Source: Rhodococcus sp. (in: high G+C Gram-positive bacteria)
GTDB lineage: Bacteria; Actinomycetota; Actinomycetes; Mycobacteriales; Mycobacteriaceae
Direction of reading: 5' to 3'
Assembly (NCBI RefSeq): GCF_023264675.1
Contig: NZ_JAHFVG010000003.1
Span: forward strand, 186,001-250,000
DNA length: 64,000 bases
Below are positions 18,628-27,252 of the stretch, in pieces. Each line of letters begins with the position of its first letter. Position 1 is the stretch's first letter. The notes under the pieces were generated by a model, which saw nothing but the letters and a program-made list of their open reading frames with translations, ran no database searches and was not told where the DNA came from. The position numbers and the translations under genes are program-made.

Positions 18628-20040
18628 TCACGACAGGACTACTCGAGGAACAGTTTGTGCGATCCATCGAGCGATGGCGGTGACCGCGGCGTCCGATCCT
18701 GGACGCCCCATCACCTGCAACCCCATCGGCAGATGGTTCACCGATAGTAGAGGCACCGTCACCACCGGCGATCCCAACAGTGAACTCGGCGTGTTGAAAA
18801 CGGGATCGCCGGTAGGCCAGGGATCGTGTGGGAAGCCTGCGTCATCGGTCATGACGGGCGCCGGCCCCAGCGACGAGGGCGCGATCGACACCTCGGCGAC
18901 CGCGGCTAGGTTGCGATGTGCAGATCTCACGACTTCTGCCCGCCTCAGCAGGTCGCGGTATCCCGCGGCGCCCAAGGCATCGGCCACCGCGAGGGTTTCC
19001 TTGCTTCGGGCACTCACCCCGTGCGGACTTCGTTCGATCAGCGCTCGCATGGTCCACTGGGTTTCCCACGCAGTGATGGTGGTGGTCATGTCTCTGACAC
19101 CGACGAGTGCGTGCTCGAAAAGTTCGAGCAGTGGATCGGTTTCGCGCCGGAGCACTTTGACATGTTGTCGTTCGATTGCACCGACGGCCGTCTCGAATGC
19201 CTGGCGGCTCGCGTCGTCCAGGAGTTCCCAGCCTTCGGTCTGCATCACGGCGACGACGCTCGGCCGACGTGGGGGCGGGGGATTTTTCGGGCCGGACAGG
19301 GCCTCGCGGCCAGGATCGCCTCCAGTTCGATCGGCGATCTCGATCGCGGTGTGCCACATGTCTGCAACGCTGCCGGCGTGGACACCGTGCGTGCTCAGGC
19401 TCGTGGCTTGACGCTCACCGCGGTTGATTGCTCCCTGGGAAGGTTTCAGTGCCCAATTTCCGCAATAGCTGGCGGGTCTGATGATCGAGCCGCCGACCTG
19501 GGTACCGATCGCCGCCGGAATCATTCCGGCGGCGACTGCTGCCGCGGACCCCGATGAGGAACCGCCGGGCGAGCGAGTCGAATCGAACGGGTTGGTAGTT
19601 GGGCCTGCCTGCGATCCGCCGAGTTCGGCGGTAACGGTCTTTCCGAGGACAATTGCGCCTGCCTGTCGCAGCGCCCATATTGCCGCATTGTCGCGTTTGG
19701 GAAAGTTGCCGGTGAATGCCTCGCACCCCATCTGAGTTGGCATGTCCTTGGTCTCGAGAAGATCTTTTACGCCGATGGGCATCCCGTCGATCGGTGAGAG
19801 CGGACTACCTGCCAGCCATCGACGTGTACTTGCGTCGGCCTGCTCGCGTGCCGAGCTTTCGTTCAGTACGACCCATGCTCGTACGGAAGGTTCGCGTTCC
19901 GAGATGACGCTCAGACAACGTTCCAGGAACGCACGCGGACTGTCCTCACCCGAGGCGAACATCTCGGTCGACGACGTATACGGCGTCGGTTCAAGGGTGT
20001 CCCCGTAGTACGCGTTCGGTGCGGTTGCGTTGTCGGACAT
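18628..20040 (-). CDS. Amidase-signature family hydrolase
   Basis: A 470-residue amidase with the Ser-cisSer-Lys triad: Lys92 in PIGVKDLLETKD, the cis-Ser in SPGGSSSGSAA (about 162), nucleophile Ser185 in GTQVGGSIIRPA. It should hydrolyse an amide to an acid and ammonia. The gene follows two NodB-fold hydrolase genes in the same direction (gap 110 bases) and precedes the DUF1185 gene (gap 60). In the cyclic-imide scheme it would be the half-amidase that acts after ring opening; that role is inference. ATG 20040 was chosen as the first start before the conserved region. Confidence 0.9.
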   Translation of the reverse strand: MSDNATAPNAYYGDTLEPTPYTSSTEMFASGEDSPRAFLERCLSVISEREPSVRAWVVLNESSAREQADASTRRWLAGSPLSPIDGMPIGVKDLLETKDMPTQMGCEAFTGNFPKRDNAAIWALRQAGAIVLGKTVTAELGGSQAGPTTNPFDSTRSPGGSSSGSAAAVAAGMIPAAIGTQVGGSIIRPASYCGNWALKPSQGAINRGERQATSLSTHGVHAGSVADMWHTAIEIADRTGGDPGREALSGPKNPPPPRRPSVVAVMQTEGWELLDDASRQAFETAVGAIERQHVKVLRRETDPLLELFEHALVGVRDMTTTITAWETQWTMRALIERSPHGVSARSKETLAVADALGAAGYRDLLRRAEVVRSAHRNLAAVAEVSIAPSSLGPAPVMTDDAGFPHDPWPTGDPVFNTPSSLLGSPVVTVPLLSVNHLPMGLQVMGRPGSDAAVTAIARWIAQTVPRVVLS

Positions 20041-20150
20041 CGTTCACTCCGTTCTGTGGAGACGATCGCTCGTCGGCTCCGGTGTTGCACTCGCTGACAA
20101 CGATATTGCCCGAGTCGGGTTGTCCCACTGATACTCTCGCACTTCTGCCT

Positions 20151-21089
20151 TCACTCGATGCTGTCCGGATAGCTGGTCCAGATGCTTGGTTCCAGGTGCA
20201 GAGTCGAGCTTGCAGGGTATGTGGTGGACCAGTAGTCAGCGCAGTCTCGTGCCGTTGCGTTCCACAGGGCAGGCAGGGTGGCGGCGTGCGACAGCACTCG
20301 ATCGAACATCTGCATTCGGTTCGGCCAGGCAATCGATCGTGGGTGCACGGTCATGTTGAACGACAATCCTCGACGGTACTGTGCCGCCAACTCCGCCAGC
20401 CAGTTCCGTTCGAGCGCATCTCCGTTTTCGAGGCCGGTCCCGCGCGCCGGAAACATCAGGAAGAATTGGTCGTCGAAGTGGTAGTAGTAGGGCATCGCCA
20501 GGATCGACCGGCTCGTGTCCGGATCCGAGACCCAGTAGTGGGGTCGATCGTCGGCCGGGCTGTTCCCCAAATAGTTGTACCCCTCGTTCAGCAGCAGGTC
20601 GACGGTGTTGGGGCTGATCGCTCCGACCGCGAACTTGTCGCCGGGTCGGGACAGGGAGAACCACCCCGTCGGTCGCTCTCCCGCGGCCTCGGCAACGAGC
20701 GCAGTGGTCTGTTGCAGTCGAGAGAGTTCGTCGTCGTAACTCAGTGTGCTGACGTCTTCGTGCGCCAATCCGTGGGCGGCGATTTCGTGTCCCTCGTCGC
20801 GCAGCGACGCGATCACATCGGGGTACAGCGCCGCGATGTAACCGGGTACCGCGATGGTCGCGCGCAGGCGATGCTTCTGCAGTATCGACCGTACAGCGTC
20901 GAGGCCGCTGTGCATTTGATAATAGCTGGCTGACGATTTCAGGTCCTCGGGTGTGATTCCCCCAGGGCCGCTGGCCGGAGCCAGATCGACGGTCACTCCG
21001 AAGTAGCATCGGGCACCCTTCGGCCATCGGACGTCGTCGTCACTCATGGCTTGCTCGTCGGAGATCGTGTAACCGGTTTTCCAAGGCAC
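20151..21089 (-). CDS. NodB-fold hydrolase, PuuE/imidase-like (polysaccharide deacetylase family)
   Basis: A 312-residue NodB-fold protein. FGVTVDLAPA carries the usual aspartate, GHEIAAHGLAHEDVS the histidine motif, and FSLSRPGDKFAVGAISPNTV plus SPADDRPHYWV resemble the PuuE allantoinase and bacterial imidase branch rather than sugar deacetylases. Members of that branch open cyclic amides or ureides. There is no signal peptide, which argues against a cell-wall role. GTG 21089 has AGGAG inside the end of the preceding gene, three bases upstream. It forms a pair with the paralogue at 21093-22040. Confidence 0.8.
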   Translation of the reverse strand: MPWKTGYTISDEQAMSDDDVRWPKGARCYFGVTVDLAPASGPGGITPEDLKSSASYYQMHSGLDAVRSILQKHRLRATIAVPGYIAALYPDVIASLRDEGHEIAAHGLAHEDVSTLSYDDELSRLQQTTALVAEAAGERPTGWFSLSRPGDKFAVGAISPNTVDLLLNEGYNYLGNSPADDRPHYWVSDPDTSRSILAMPYYYHFDDQFFLMFPARGTGLENGDALERNWLAELAAQYRRGLSFNMTVHPRSIAWPNRMQMFDRVLSHAATLPALWNATARDCADYWSTTYPASSTLHLEPSIWTSYPDSIE

Positions 21090-21092
21090 GGC

Positions 21093-22040
21093 TTATCGCT
21101 CCTGACTCGAATAGTGTGCTGCCACTTCGGCGCAGCTGGGAAACCAGACTCCTGGAAGCGTCTTCATCCGGTTGATCAGACGGTCGAGCATGTCGACTCG
21201 CAGCGCTCGACCGGAAGATTCGGGATGGAGGCAAATGTTCATGTATCCGCCCTCCTGATACTGCTGCCAAAAGCCGTCCCACCACACGTCGAAGACGCGG
21301 TCCGGATCGGTGATGCGCTGAGCGGAATTCTCGCTGTTGAAGAAGGCGAAGTTGTAATACATCGAATCGTTGTTCACATGATGAAAGGGCAGCTCGAGCA
21401 GTCGAGCGCCGGAGGCAGACGTGGTCGTGTACGGGCGATGATCCGCGGCCTCCACCGAGTTGTAGACGTATCCCAATTCATGCAGCAAGTCGGGAGAATG
21501 ATAGCTGCGGGTTCCCACCGGTCGAATGCCCGTCAACCGTTCCAACGCAGCCGTAGCGCGTTCCAGGTGCGCGCGCTCGACCACGGGATCGTCCGGCACC
21601 CGGTGTTCCCACATGTGGTCTCCGATCTCGTGACCACTGTCGGCCGCGGCCTTCAAAGCTTTCGGATACAACTCGCAGATTCGGCCCGGGGCGAAAACGG
21701 TCCCCTTCACCTGATGGCTGTCGAACAATTCGATCAAGCGCCAAATGCCCACTCGGCCACCGTATTCACCCTTGGCTCGTTGCATCGCCGGCTCGTCGAG
21801 CACCCGACGCAGAAGCATGGCGTCGAAGTCGACGGTGAAGTTCACTGCCATGCGTACATCATCGGGCCATGGGACGTCTCTGCGCAGAGCATGCCGACGA
21901 TCTTGTTCTCGAGCAACATCATGCAGCCCCGCCAGTTCGTCGAGACGACTTCGCTCCGGGTCGGACTCTCGTCCGCCGGTTGCGTCGGCGGGCGCTCGCG
22001 ACGAGTCGGCGGCCCATGGCTCCCGGGATTTGATGGACAA
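21093..22040 (-). CDS. NodB-fold hydrolase, PuuE/imidase-like, second copy
   Basis: A 315-residue NodB-fold protein, distant from its neighbour at 20151-21089. NFTVDFDAMLLRR carries the aspartates, GHEIGDHMWEHRVP the histidines, and SYHSPDLLHELGYVYNSVEAADHRPY is the C-terminal active-site region. It is cytoplasmic (no signal peptide). I chose TTG 22040, which has AGGAG five bases upstream; the frame stays open to 22229 but that part crosses the regulatory dyad at 22120-22136. It is the first gene of a minus-strand operon running to DUF1185 or iclR. Two such enzymes may form one complex or act on successive amides. Confidence 0.8.
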   Translation of the reverse strand: MSIKSREPWAADSSRAPADATGGRESDPERSRLDELAGLHDVAREQDRRHALRRDVPWPDDVRMAVNFTVDFDAMLLRRVLDEPAMQRAKGEYGGRVGIWRLIELFDSHQVKGTVFAPGRICELYPKALKAAADSGHEIGDHMWEHRVPDDPVVERAHLERATAALERLTGIRPVGTRSYHSPDLLHELGYVYNSVEAADHRPYTTTSASGARLLELPFHHVNNDSMYYNFAFFNSENSAQRITDPDRVFDVWWDGFWQQYQEGGYMNICLHPESSGRALRVDMLDRLINRMKTLPGVWFPSCAEVAAHYSSQER

Positions 22041-22119
22041 CGAATCTCCTAGCGGTAATGGTGCCGACCCACCGGGATGTTCTTGGCGGGCATATTGGCG
22101 TACTTTACGCCAGTACAGC

Positions 22120-22136
22120 GTTCCGTCAAGAGGAAC
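22120..22136. promoter_or_regulatory. IclR-type box in the divergent promoter of hydrolase and CoA-transferase operons
   Basis: GTTCC-GTCAAGA-GGAAC, perfect 5-bp arms spaced by seven, midway between the divergent starts at 22040 and 22222. One site could control both operons. Confidence 0.7.
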
Positions 22137-22221
22137 GATCGGTGACGACAGGGTGGTCAGTCCACCGTGGCGCCGGGGTTTCGTAGGCAGATGCGAGCCG
22201 AATACGTAACAGGATGTAGGA

Positions 22222-23325
22222 ATGCCCATCTCGATCGGACCTCTCGACGGAGTCCGAGTGGTCGATGTAACCGGGATAGAGGGCGCCTATGTCGGCCGAT
22301 TGCTGTCCGATCTGGGTGCCTCAGTCGTGCGTGTTCGACATTCTGTCGATGGACTCGACTCCTGGCCAGAGCATGTTCGCTTGTTCATGGAGGCAGGGAA
22401 GACCGAAGTTGCAGTCGAACTGCAGTCATCGGCGTTCCACCGCAGGCTCGGCTCCGCCGACGTCTTGGTCACCGCAGGTGGGCCCGACCGGCTTCGGGCC
22501 GTCGGCATTCACCCCGAACTGACTACCGCCGACCGGCCGTCTCTGGTGCACACCAACATCAGCGCATACGGTCTGACCGGGCCGTTCGCCGACCGTCCGC
22601 ACTCGGACCTGACGCGGCTTGCGGCCGGCGGATTGCTGTACCTGGCAGGAGATCCCGATCGTGAGCCCGTGCGACCGTTCCCGGAGCAGAGTTCGATGGC
22701 TGCGAGCCTGCACGCCACGGTTGCAACCCTGATGGCCGTGCGTCGCGCAGACCGGACCGGAGCGGGAGACGTTGTCGACGTGTCCGTGCAGGAAGCCGTC
22801 GCGCATTCGGTCGAGAACGCGGTTCAAACTCTCGATCTGGAAGGCCGAACGCGCACCAGGGTCGGCGCAGGGCCTGTGGAAGCAGGCACCGGGTTGTTTC
22901 GCTGCTCGGACGGTTGGGTGTACCTGGTCACAAGCATCGGAGGCAAGCGTCTGCGTTGGGACGAACTGGTCGAGTGGATGTGTGCGGACGAGGCGGTGGG
23001 CGCCGCAGGTCTCGCGTCGGACATCTGGACCGATCCTGATTTCGTTCGGTCCGCCGAGGGCGTCGATGCGTTCAGGGACGTCGCCGAAACGTTCATGCGA
23101 GACCGCACGAAACGCGAACTGTACGAGGAGGGCCAACGGCGGGGCATCAGTATCGCGCCCGTTTCTTCGGCCGCCGACTTGCTCGAGAACCCGCAGCTTG
23201 CGGCCATGGAGTTCTTCTCGACACGCGTCGCCGCCGACGGAGCGTCCTATGAGTTTCCCGGTGCGCCGTACCGCTTCTCCGGAACCTCGGTAGGTCCTCG
23301 CACAGCCGACGGCGTCGCGTCGTGA
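22222..23325 (+). CDS. Class III CoA-transferase, subunit with catalytic Asp (CaiB/BaiF family)
   Basis: A 367-residue class III CoA-transferase. The catalytic aspartate is Asp129 in HSDLTRLAAGG, aligned with the Asp of formyl-CoA transferase. It moves CoA from a donor to an organic acid. Its stop overlaps the next start by four bases, and that gene encodes a second family III protein without the Asp. Such pairing occurs in benzylsuccinate CoA-transferase BbsEF, so I expect a heteromeric enzyme. It is the first gene of a five-gene plus-strand operon. Confidence 0.86.
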   Translation: MPISIGPLDGVRVVDVTGIEGAYVGRLLSDLGASVVRVRHSVDGLDSWPEHVRLFMEAGKTEVAVELQSSAFHRRLGSADVLVTAGGPDRLRAVGIHPELTTADRPSLVHTNISAYGLTGPFADRPHSDLTRLAAGGLLYLAGDPDREPVRPFPEQSSMAASLHATVATLMAVRRADRTGAGDVVDVSVQEAVAHSVENAVQTLDLEGRTRTRVGAGPVEAGTGLFRCSDGWVYLVTSIGGKRLRWDELVEWMCADEAVGAAGLASDIWTDPDFVRSAEGVDAFRDVAETFMRDRTKRELYEEGQRRGISIAPVSSAADLLENPQLAAMEFFSTRVAADGASYEFPGAPYRFSGTSVGPRTADGVAS

Positions 23326-24509
23326 CCGAACCCGCGATTCTGGACGGCATCCGCATCGTCGATTTCACCTGGGTCGGCGCCGGCCCGTTTCTGACGAAAC
23401 CGTTGGCCGATCAGGGCGCCGACGTCATCAAAATCGAATCTCGAAACCGCACGGATCCCATTCGTTTCATGTCACCCTTCGCCGACGGCATCCGCGGCGT
23501 CGACCGAAGCGGCTACTTCGCCAACAGGAATTCGAGCAAGAAGTCGATCTGTCTCGACCTGAAGAATCCCGCCGGCCAGGAGATCGCGATGTCGCTGATC
23601 GAGACGTCCGACGTCGTCGCCAACAACTACACGCCCGCAACGCTCGACCGACTCGGTCTCGGATACGCGGACGCGCGCAAGCGCCGAAAAGACATCATCT
23701 ACATCGAGATGCCCATGAACGGTTCGGTGGGTCCGTACAGCTCGCACCGCGGCTACGGATTGACGATCGCCGCGGCAGGCGGTTTCCTCGAATCGTCTGG
23801 ATATCCGGACAGACCCCCGGTCGGCACCGGAACGAATTACCCCGACCACGTTCCCAATCCCCTGCACGGCGCCATCGCAGTGCTTGCCGCGCTGCGACAT
23901 CGAGATCGAACAGGGGTGGGCCAACACATCGAGCTCGCCCAGCTGGCGTCGACGGCCAACATCGTCGGCCCTGCCGTGGTCGCCGCCGCGCTGGGACGTC
24001 CGGTAAGTCGGGTAGGCAACGACGATGCCTCGACGCTGTGGCAGGGAGTGGTGCGGACGCAGGGGCCCGACCGATGGTGTGCACTGACATTGCGCGACGA
24101 GGCCGACGTCGAAGCCGCCTCGTCGGTGCTGGCGTCGTCGACTCTGAGTGGTCTGCGCGGTCGCATCGAGATTGGAGAAGAGATCGCTGCGTGTGTACGA
24201 GAACGGGATGCCGAAGATCTGGCCGAGCAGTTGTGCAATGCCGGAATCGCTGCAAGTCCTGTCAACGACGCTCGCGATCTGCTGTGCGACCCGCAATTGG
24301 TGAGCCGCGAACACTGGGTCACCCTCGACCACCCGGAGATGGGCCCGTGCGTCTACGACGCGCCCCCCTACCGCTCGGCCACCACATCACCGCGCCTGCG
24401 GACACCGGCCCCGCTGCTCGGAGCAGACACCCGCCTGGTGTGCGAAACCATTCTCGGAATCAGTTCTACCGAGTTCGACCTATTGGAATCCGAAGGAGCT
24501 TTTGGATGA
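23322..24509 (+). CDS. Class III CoA-transferase, partner subunit lacking the catalytic Asp
   Basis: A 395-residue CaiB/BaiF-family protein opening ILDGIRIVDFTWVGAGPF with the usual DVIKIES motif. At the catalytic position it has RGYGLTIAAAGG, so the Asp is replaced by Gly146. Alone it should be inactive as a CoA-transferase; together with the preceding subunit it fits the BbsEF pattern of one active and one inactive chain. GTG 23322 overlaps the upstream stop (GTGA) and its own stop overlaps the crotonase start (ATGA). Confidence 0.84.
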   Translation: MTEPAILDGIRIVDFTWVGAGPFLTKPLADQGADVIKIESRNRTDPIRFMSPFADGIRGVDRSGYFANRNSSKKSICLDLKNPAGQEIAMSLIETSDVVANNYTPATLDRLGLGYADARKRRKDIIYIEMPMNGSVGPYSSHRGYGLTIAAAGGFLESSGYPDRPPVGTGTNYPDHVPNPLHGAIAVLAALRHRDRTGVGQHIELAQLASTANIVGPAVVAAALGRPVSRVGNDDASTLWQGVVRTQGPDRWCALTLRDEADVEAASSVLASSTLSGLRGRIEIGEEIAACVRERDAEDLAEQLCNAGIAASPVNDARDLLCDPQLVSREHWVTLDHPEMGPCVYDAPPYRSATTSPRLRTPAPLLGADTRLVCETILGISSTEFDLLESEGAFG

Positions 24510-25312
24510 CCGCCGTACACATCGAAACGCACGGAACGACTTTGGTCATTCGAATCGATCGACCCGAAGCGCTGAACGCTCTCGATTTCGACGCCATGAA
24601 GGCCGTTCGTGAGGGCCTGACTCGTCTCGACAGCGACGACAACCTGCGCGTGGGTGTTCTCACCGGTACGGGGTCGCGTGCCTTCTGTGTCGGAGCTGAC
24701 CTGAAGAAGACATCACCACCCGCCACTCCATACGCGGGCGCCTATTTCCGAAATCACAACAGCAGCGTGGCCGACGGACTGTACATCCGTGCGATCGCGC
24801 TGGACAGTTTGCATCTGACCAAACCTCTCATCGCGGCGGTGAACGGACACTGCCTCGGTGGCGGAATGGAGATGGCGCTTGCCTGCGACATTCGAATAGG
24901 TAGCCAATGGGCGACCTTTGGCCTGCCGGAAGCGAAAATCGGCAGTGTCCCCGCAATCGGCGGCACATCGCTTCTGCTGCGGGCCGTGCCTACTGCAATC
25001 GCCAACAAGATGCTGTTGACCGGTGATCGTGTCGATGCGGCGGAGGCCTATCGGGTCGGGCTGATCAGTGACCTCGTCGAGCACGAGGAACTGATGACTC
25101 GCGCGTTCGAGATCGCCGATCGAATCAGCTCGAACGGGCCCCTCGCGGTCAGAGCAATCAAGTCGATCGCGCGACACAGTGCCGACTTGTCACTTACCCA
25201 GTCCATTCGGCAGGAAGAACTCTTCTGGGGGATGCTGCGCGACACAGCCGATCGTATCGAGGGTCGTGCTGCATTCGCCGAGAAGCGCGCACCACGGTGG
25301 ACCGAAGCATGA
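24506..25312 (+). CDS. Enoyl-CoA hydratase/isomerase (crotonase family)
   Basis: A 268-residue crotonase. The oxyanion-hole loops are SRAFCVGADLK and NGHCLGGGMEMA, and candidate catalytic glutamates are in GGMEMALACD and GLPEAKIG. It should hydrate a 2-enoyl-CoA made from the acid activated by the upstream transferase. ATG 24506 has AAGGAG nine bases upstream and overlaps the preceding stop. It corresponds in position and type to bbsH of benzylsuccinate oxidation. Confidence 0.9.
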   Translation: MTAVHIETHGTTLVIRIDRPEALNALDFDAMKAVREGLTRLDSDDNLRVGVLTGTGSRAFCVGADLKKTSPPATPYAGAYFRNHNSSVADGLYIRAIALDSLHLTKPLIAAVNGHCLGGGMEMALACDIRIGSQWATFGLPEAKIGSVPAIGGTSLLLRAVPTAIANKMLLTGDRVDAAEAYRVGLISDLVEHEELMTRAFEIADRISSNGPLAVRAIKSIARHSADLSLTQSIRQEELFWGMLRDTADRIEGRAAFAEKRAPRWTEA

Positions 25313-26478
25313 GCTCTATCGCTGGGGGAATGATCGTCGGTGTCGGGGACACGGACTACGCGCGTGATTGGGAGCGGCATCGTACCGAGGGAGCACAGAC
25401 CGATGCCTACGGATACGCAGCGATCGCCCTGCAACGCGCACTGCACGATGCGGGCTTGGCCAAAGCGGACATCGATGGAATCTTTGTGGGAAGTCCACTT
25501 GCATACGAACGGTGCGCCGAAGTTCTCGGGCTGAACGTATCTTGGGCGTCGTCCGGCGATTCCGCGCAAGCTCTTCAAGACGCGATGGCTGCGATCGCCA
25601 TGGGGTGGACCGACTGCGTCGCGCTGGTGTACGGCAACGATCAGCGCAGTGCCGGCACGGCCTACGGCGGACCCGATGCGTCGTACGGCGACCAGTTTCT
25701 GTCGTACGTCTACTACGAGCCGTGGGGCTTCACCTCACAAGGCGCTCTGTATGCGTTGCTCGCTCGGCGCTACCTGGCCGTGCACGACCTCGACGAGCGC
25801 GTTCTGGGCGAGGTGGCCGTGGCGCAACGAATGCATGCCCGGCGCAATCCAAACGCCGTCATGCAATCTGCGCTCACAATCGAGGACTATCTGGCGTCGA
25901 GAACCATCGTCGATCCGCTCCGTTTGTATGACTACACGATCGTGAACGACGGCGGGGTCGTTCTGCTGGTCGTGTCCGACGAATTCGCGCGCACAAGAGG
26001 ACTCTTGGATCGCGCCGTGCAGTTGAAGGGGATGGGACGGTCGGATCTCAATGTCGACGCCACCAGTCTGGCGCCGCGCCTGGTGGACTTCTACCACTCA
26101 GCCCACAGTAGGGCGGCCCACAGTCTCTACCAGACAGCCTCTCTCGGCCCCGAGGACATCGATGTGCTTCAGATCTACGACAGCTTCTCGATACATGTTC
26201 CGGTCATGCTCGCGGGGCTCGGTTTCACCGACGACTTCGGAGTCGGAGATTTCGTTCTCTCGGGTGCGTTGCGTCCCGGCGGTCGACTGCCGACCAACAC
26301 CTCGGGTGGACATCTGTCGGAGAGCTACATGCAGGGTTGGGGCCATCTCGTCGAGTGTGTGCGGCAGGTTCGAGGAGAGGCCGGCGACAGGCAGATACCC
26401 GGCGTCCGGCACGCGCAATACGGGTCCGACGTCGCGGGGAAAGTATTCACCACCATCTTCGGAAAGCCGGCGCACTGA
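25309..26478 (+). CDS. Thiolase-like protein (SCP2/acetyl-CoA acetyltransferase type)
   Basis: A 389-residue thiolase-fold protein. The C-terminal NTSGGHLSESYMQGWGHLVE is the conserved thiolase block. Around the usual nucleophile the sequence reads NVSWASSGDSAQALQDA, with no Cys, so catalysis, if any, is unusual. Thiolases of this branch work with a DUF35 zinc-ribbon/OB-fold partner, which is the next gene. Such pairs perform thiolysis in benzoylsuccinyl-CoA thiolase (BbsAB) or retro-aldol cleavage in steroid side chains. The start overlaps the crotonase stop (ATGA). Confidence 0.86.
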   Translation: MSSIAGGMIVGVGDTDYARDWERHRTEGAQTDAYGYAAIALQRALHDAGLAKADIDGIFVGSPLAYERCAEVLGLNVSWASSGDSAQALQDAMAAIAMGWTDCVALVYGNDQRSAGTAYGGPDASYGDQFLSYVYYEPWGFTSQGALYALLARRYLAVHDLDERVLGEVAVAQRMHARRNPNAVMQSALTIEDYLASRTIVDPLRLYDYTIVNDGGVVLLVVSDEFARTRGLLDRAVQLKGMGRSDLNVDATSLAPRLVDFYHSAHSRAAHSLYQTASLGPEDIDVLQIYDSFSIHVPVMLAGLGFTDDFGVGDFVLSGALRPGGRLPTNTSGGHLSESYMQGWGHLVECVRQVRGEAGDRQIPGVRHAQYGSDVAGKVFTTIFGKPAH

Positions 26479-26479
26479 C

Positions 26480-26887
26480 ATGCCTGTTCGTCCGCGCCCT
26501 CGCCGTGGTCTGTTCGACGACATCTTCTGGGGTCACGTCGCACAGCGCCGACTCCACCTTCAGCGCTGCGCGGCGTGCGGGTCATGGCAGTATCCGCCCG
26601 TCCCGTCCTGCCCGTCTTGTTCCTCGCGCGATCTACGGTGGACACCGTCGTGCAGCAATGCGACTTTGCTGAGCTGGGTCACGTTCGAGAAGACGTACTT
26701 CGACTCGATTCCCGCGCCGTACACAGTGGCCGCCTGCCGATTGGACGAAGGTCCGGTCCTGCTGGCCGATACAGCGGAAGCGGTAGCGGATCTGGCGATC
26801 GACGACCGGATGATGCTGCAGTACTACGACGCCGAAGACCAGTTCGGTGCACCGTTCAAGTTGTACAGGTGGGCAAGGGTCGAGTGA
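26480..26887 (+). CDS. DUF35 zinc-ribbon/OB-fold partner of the thiolase
   Basis: A 135-residue protein with an N-terminal helix (FDDIFWGHVAQRRLHLQRC), a zinc ribbon with Cys30, Cys33, Cys44 and Cys47, then an OB fold (LLSWVTFEKTYFDSIPAPYTVAACRL). DUF35 proteins bind acyl-CoA and complete the active site of SCP2-type thiolases. ATG 26480 lies one base after the thiolase stop, and it ends the operon. Its 3' end faces the isomerase-like gene at 26896. Confidence 0.88.
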   Translation: MPVRPRPRRGLFDDIFWGHVAQRRLHLQRCAACGSWQYPPVPSCPSCSSRDLRWTPSCSNATLLSWVTFEKTYFDSIPAPYTVAACRLDEGPVLLADTAEAVADLAIDDRMMLQYYDAEDQFGAPFKLYRWARVE

Positions 26888-26906
26888 CCCCCGCTCTACT
26901 CGGGGG
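26888..26906. terminator. Hairpin between convergent genes
   Basis: CCCCCG (26888-26893), seven-base loop, CGGGGG (26901-26906). It starts right after the DUF35 stop and covers the stop of the minus-strand gene, so it may terminate both operons. Confidence 0.45.
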
Positions 26907-27201
26907 CGGGGTCCGCATCGATTGCGGCGAACAGGGGATGTAGCGCCACCGGTTCGACGTGAGTGGTGATGTACGGCCAGATCGGCAGACTCTGCACCGC
27001 GTCATTGAGTTCTTCTGCGTCGGCCGCGGACCACAGACCGATGTTGCCCTTCTGAGCCGGCAGTTGCCAGAGTCGGCGCAAGATCCCCTTGGCATGTAGT
27101 TCTCGACCACGGACCCATTCACGTTCGAGCAGCTCTCGCTTCTGCTCGGCCGGTAGTGCGTGCAGAGCGCTGCTGTCGATTCTGACGAAGTAATCGGGCA
27201 T
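26896..27201 (-). CDS. Muconolactone delta-isomerase-like protein
   Basis: A 101-residue protein matching the MIase family over its length: PDYFVRIDSSALHALPAEQ, RELHAKGILRRLWQLPAQKG, LWSAADAEELNDAVQSLPIW, and a HP near the end. True muconolactone isomerases act in the beta-ketoadipate pathway, but no catechol genes are present here; relatives of other function are common. GGAG lies six bases before ATG 27201; an in-frame ATG at 27213 is an alternative. It is the last gene after the 2-oxo acid dehydrogenase genes (gap 51). Confidence 0.8.
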   Translation of the reverse strand: MPDYFVRIDSSALHALPAEQKRELLEREWVRGRELHAKGILRRLWQLPAQKGNIGLWSAADAEELNDAVQSLPIWPYITTHVEPVALHPLFAAIDADPAPE

Positions 27202-27252
27202 TCTTGTCTCCATTTATCTACATGCGAATGCGACCCGTTCTCGAGCCACACG

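Noticed and set aside
20151-22040. Cell-wall or chitin deacetylases
   Set aside because: No signal peptides or membrane segments, and the neighbours are catabolic amidase and CoA genes; PuuE/imidase-like function fits better.
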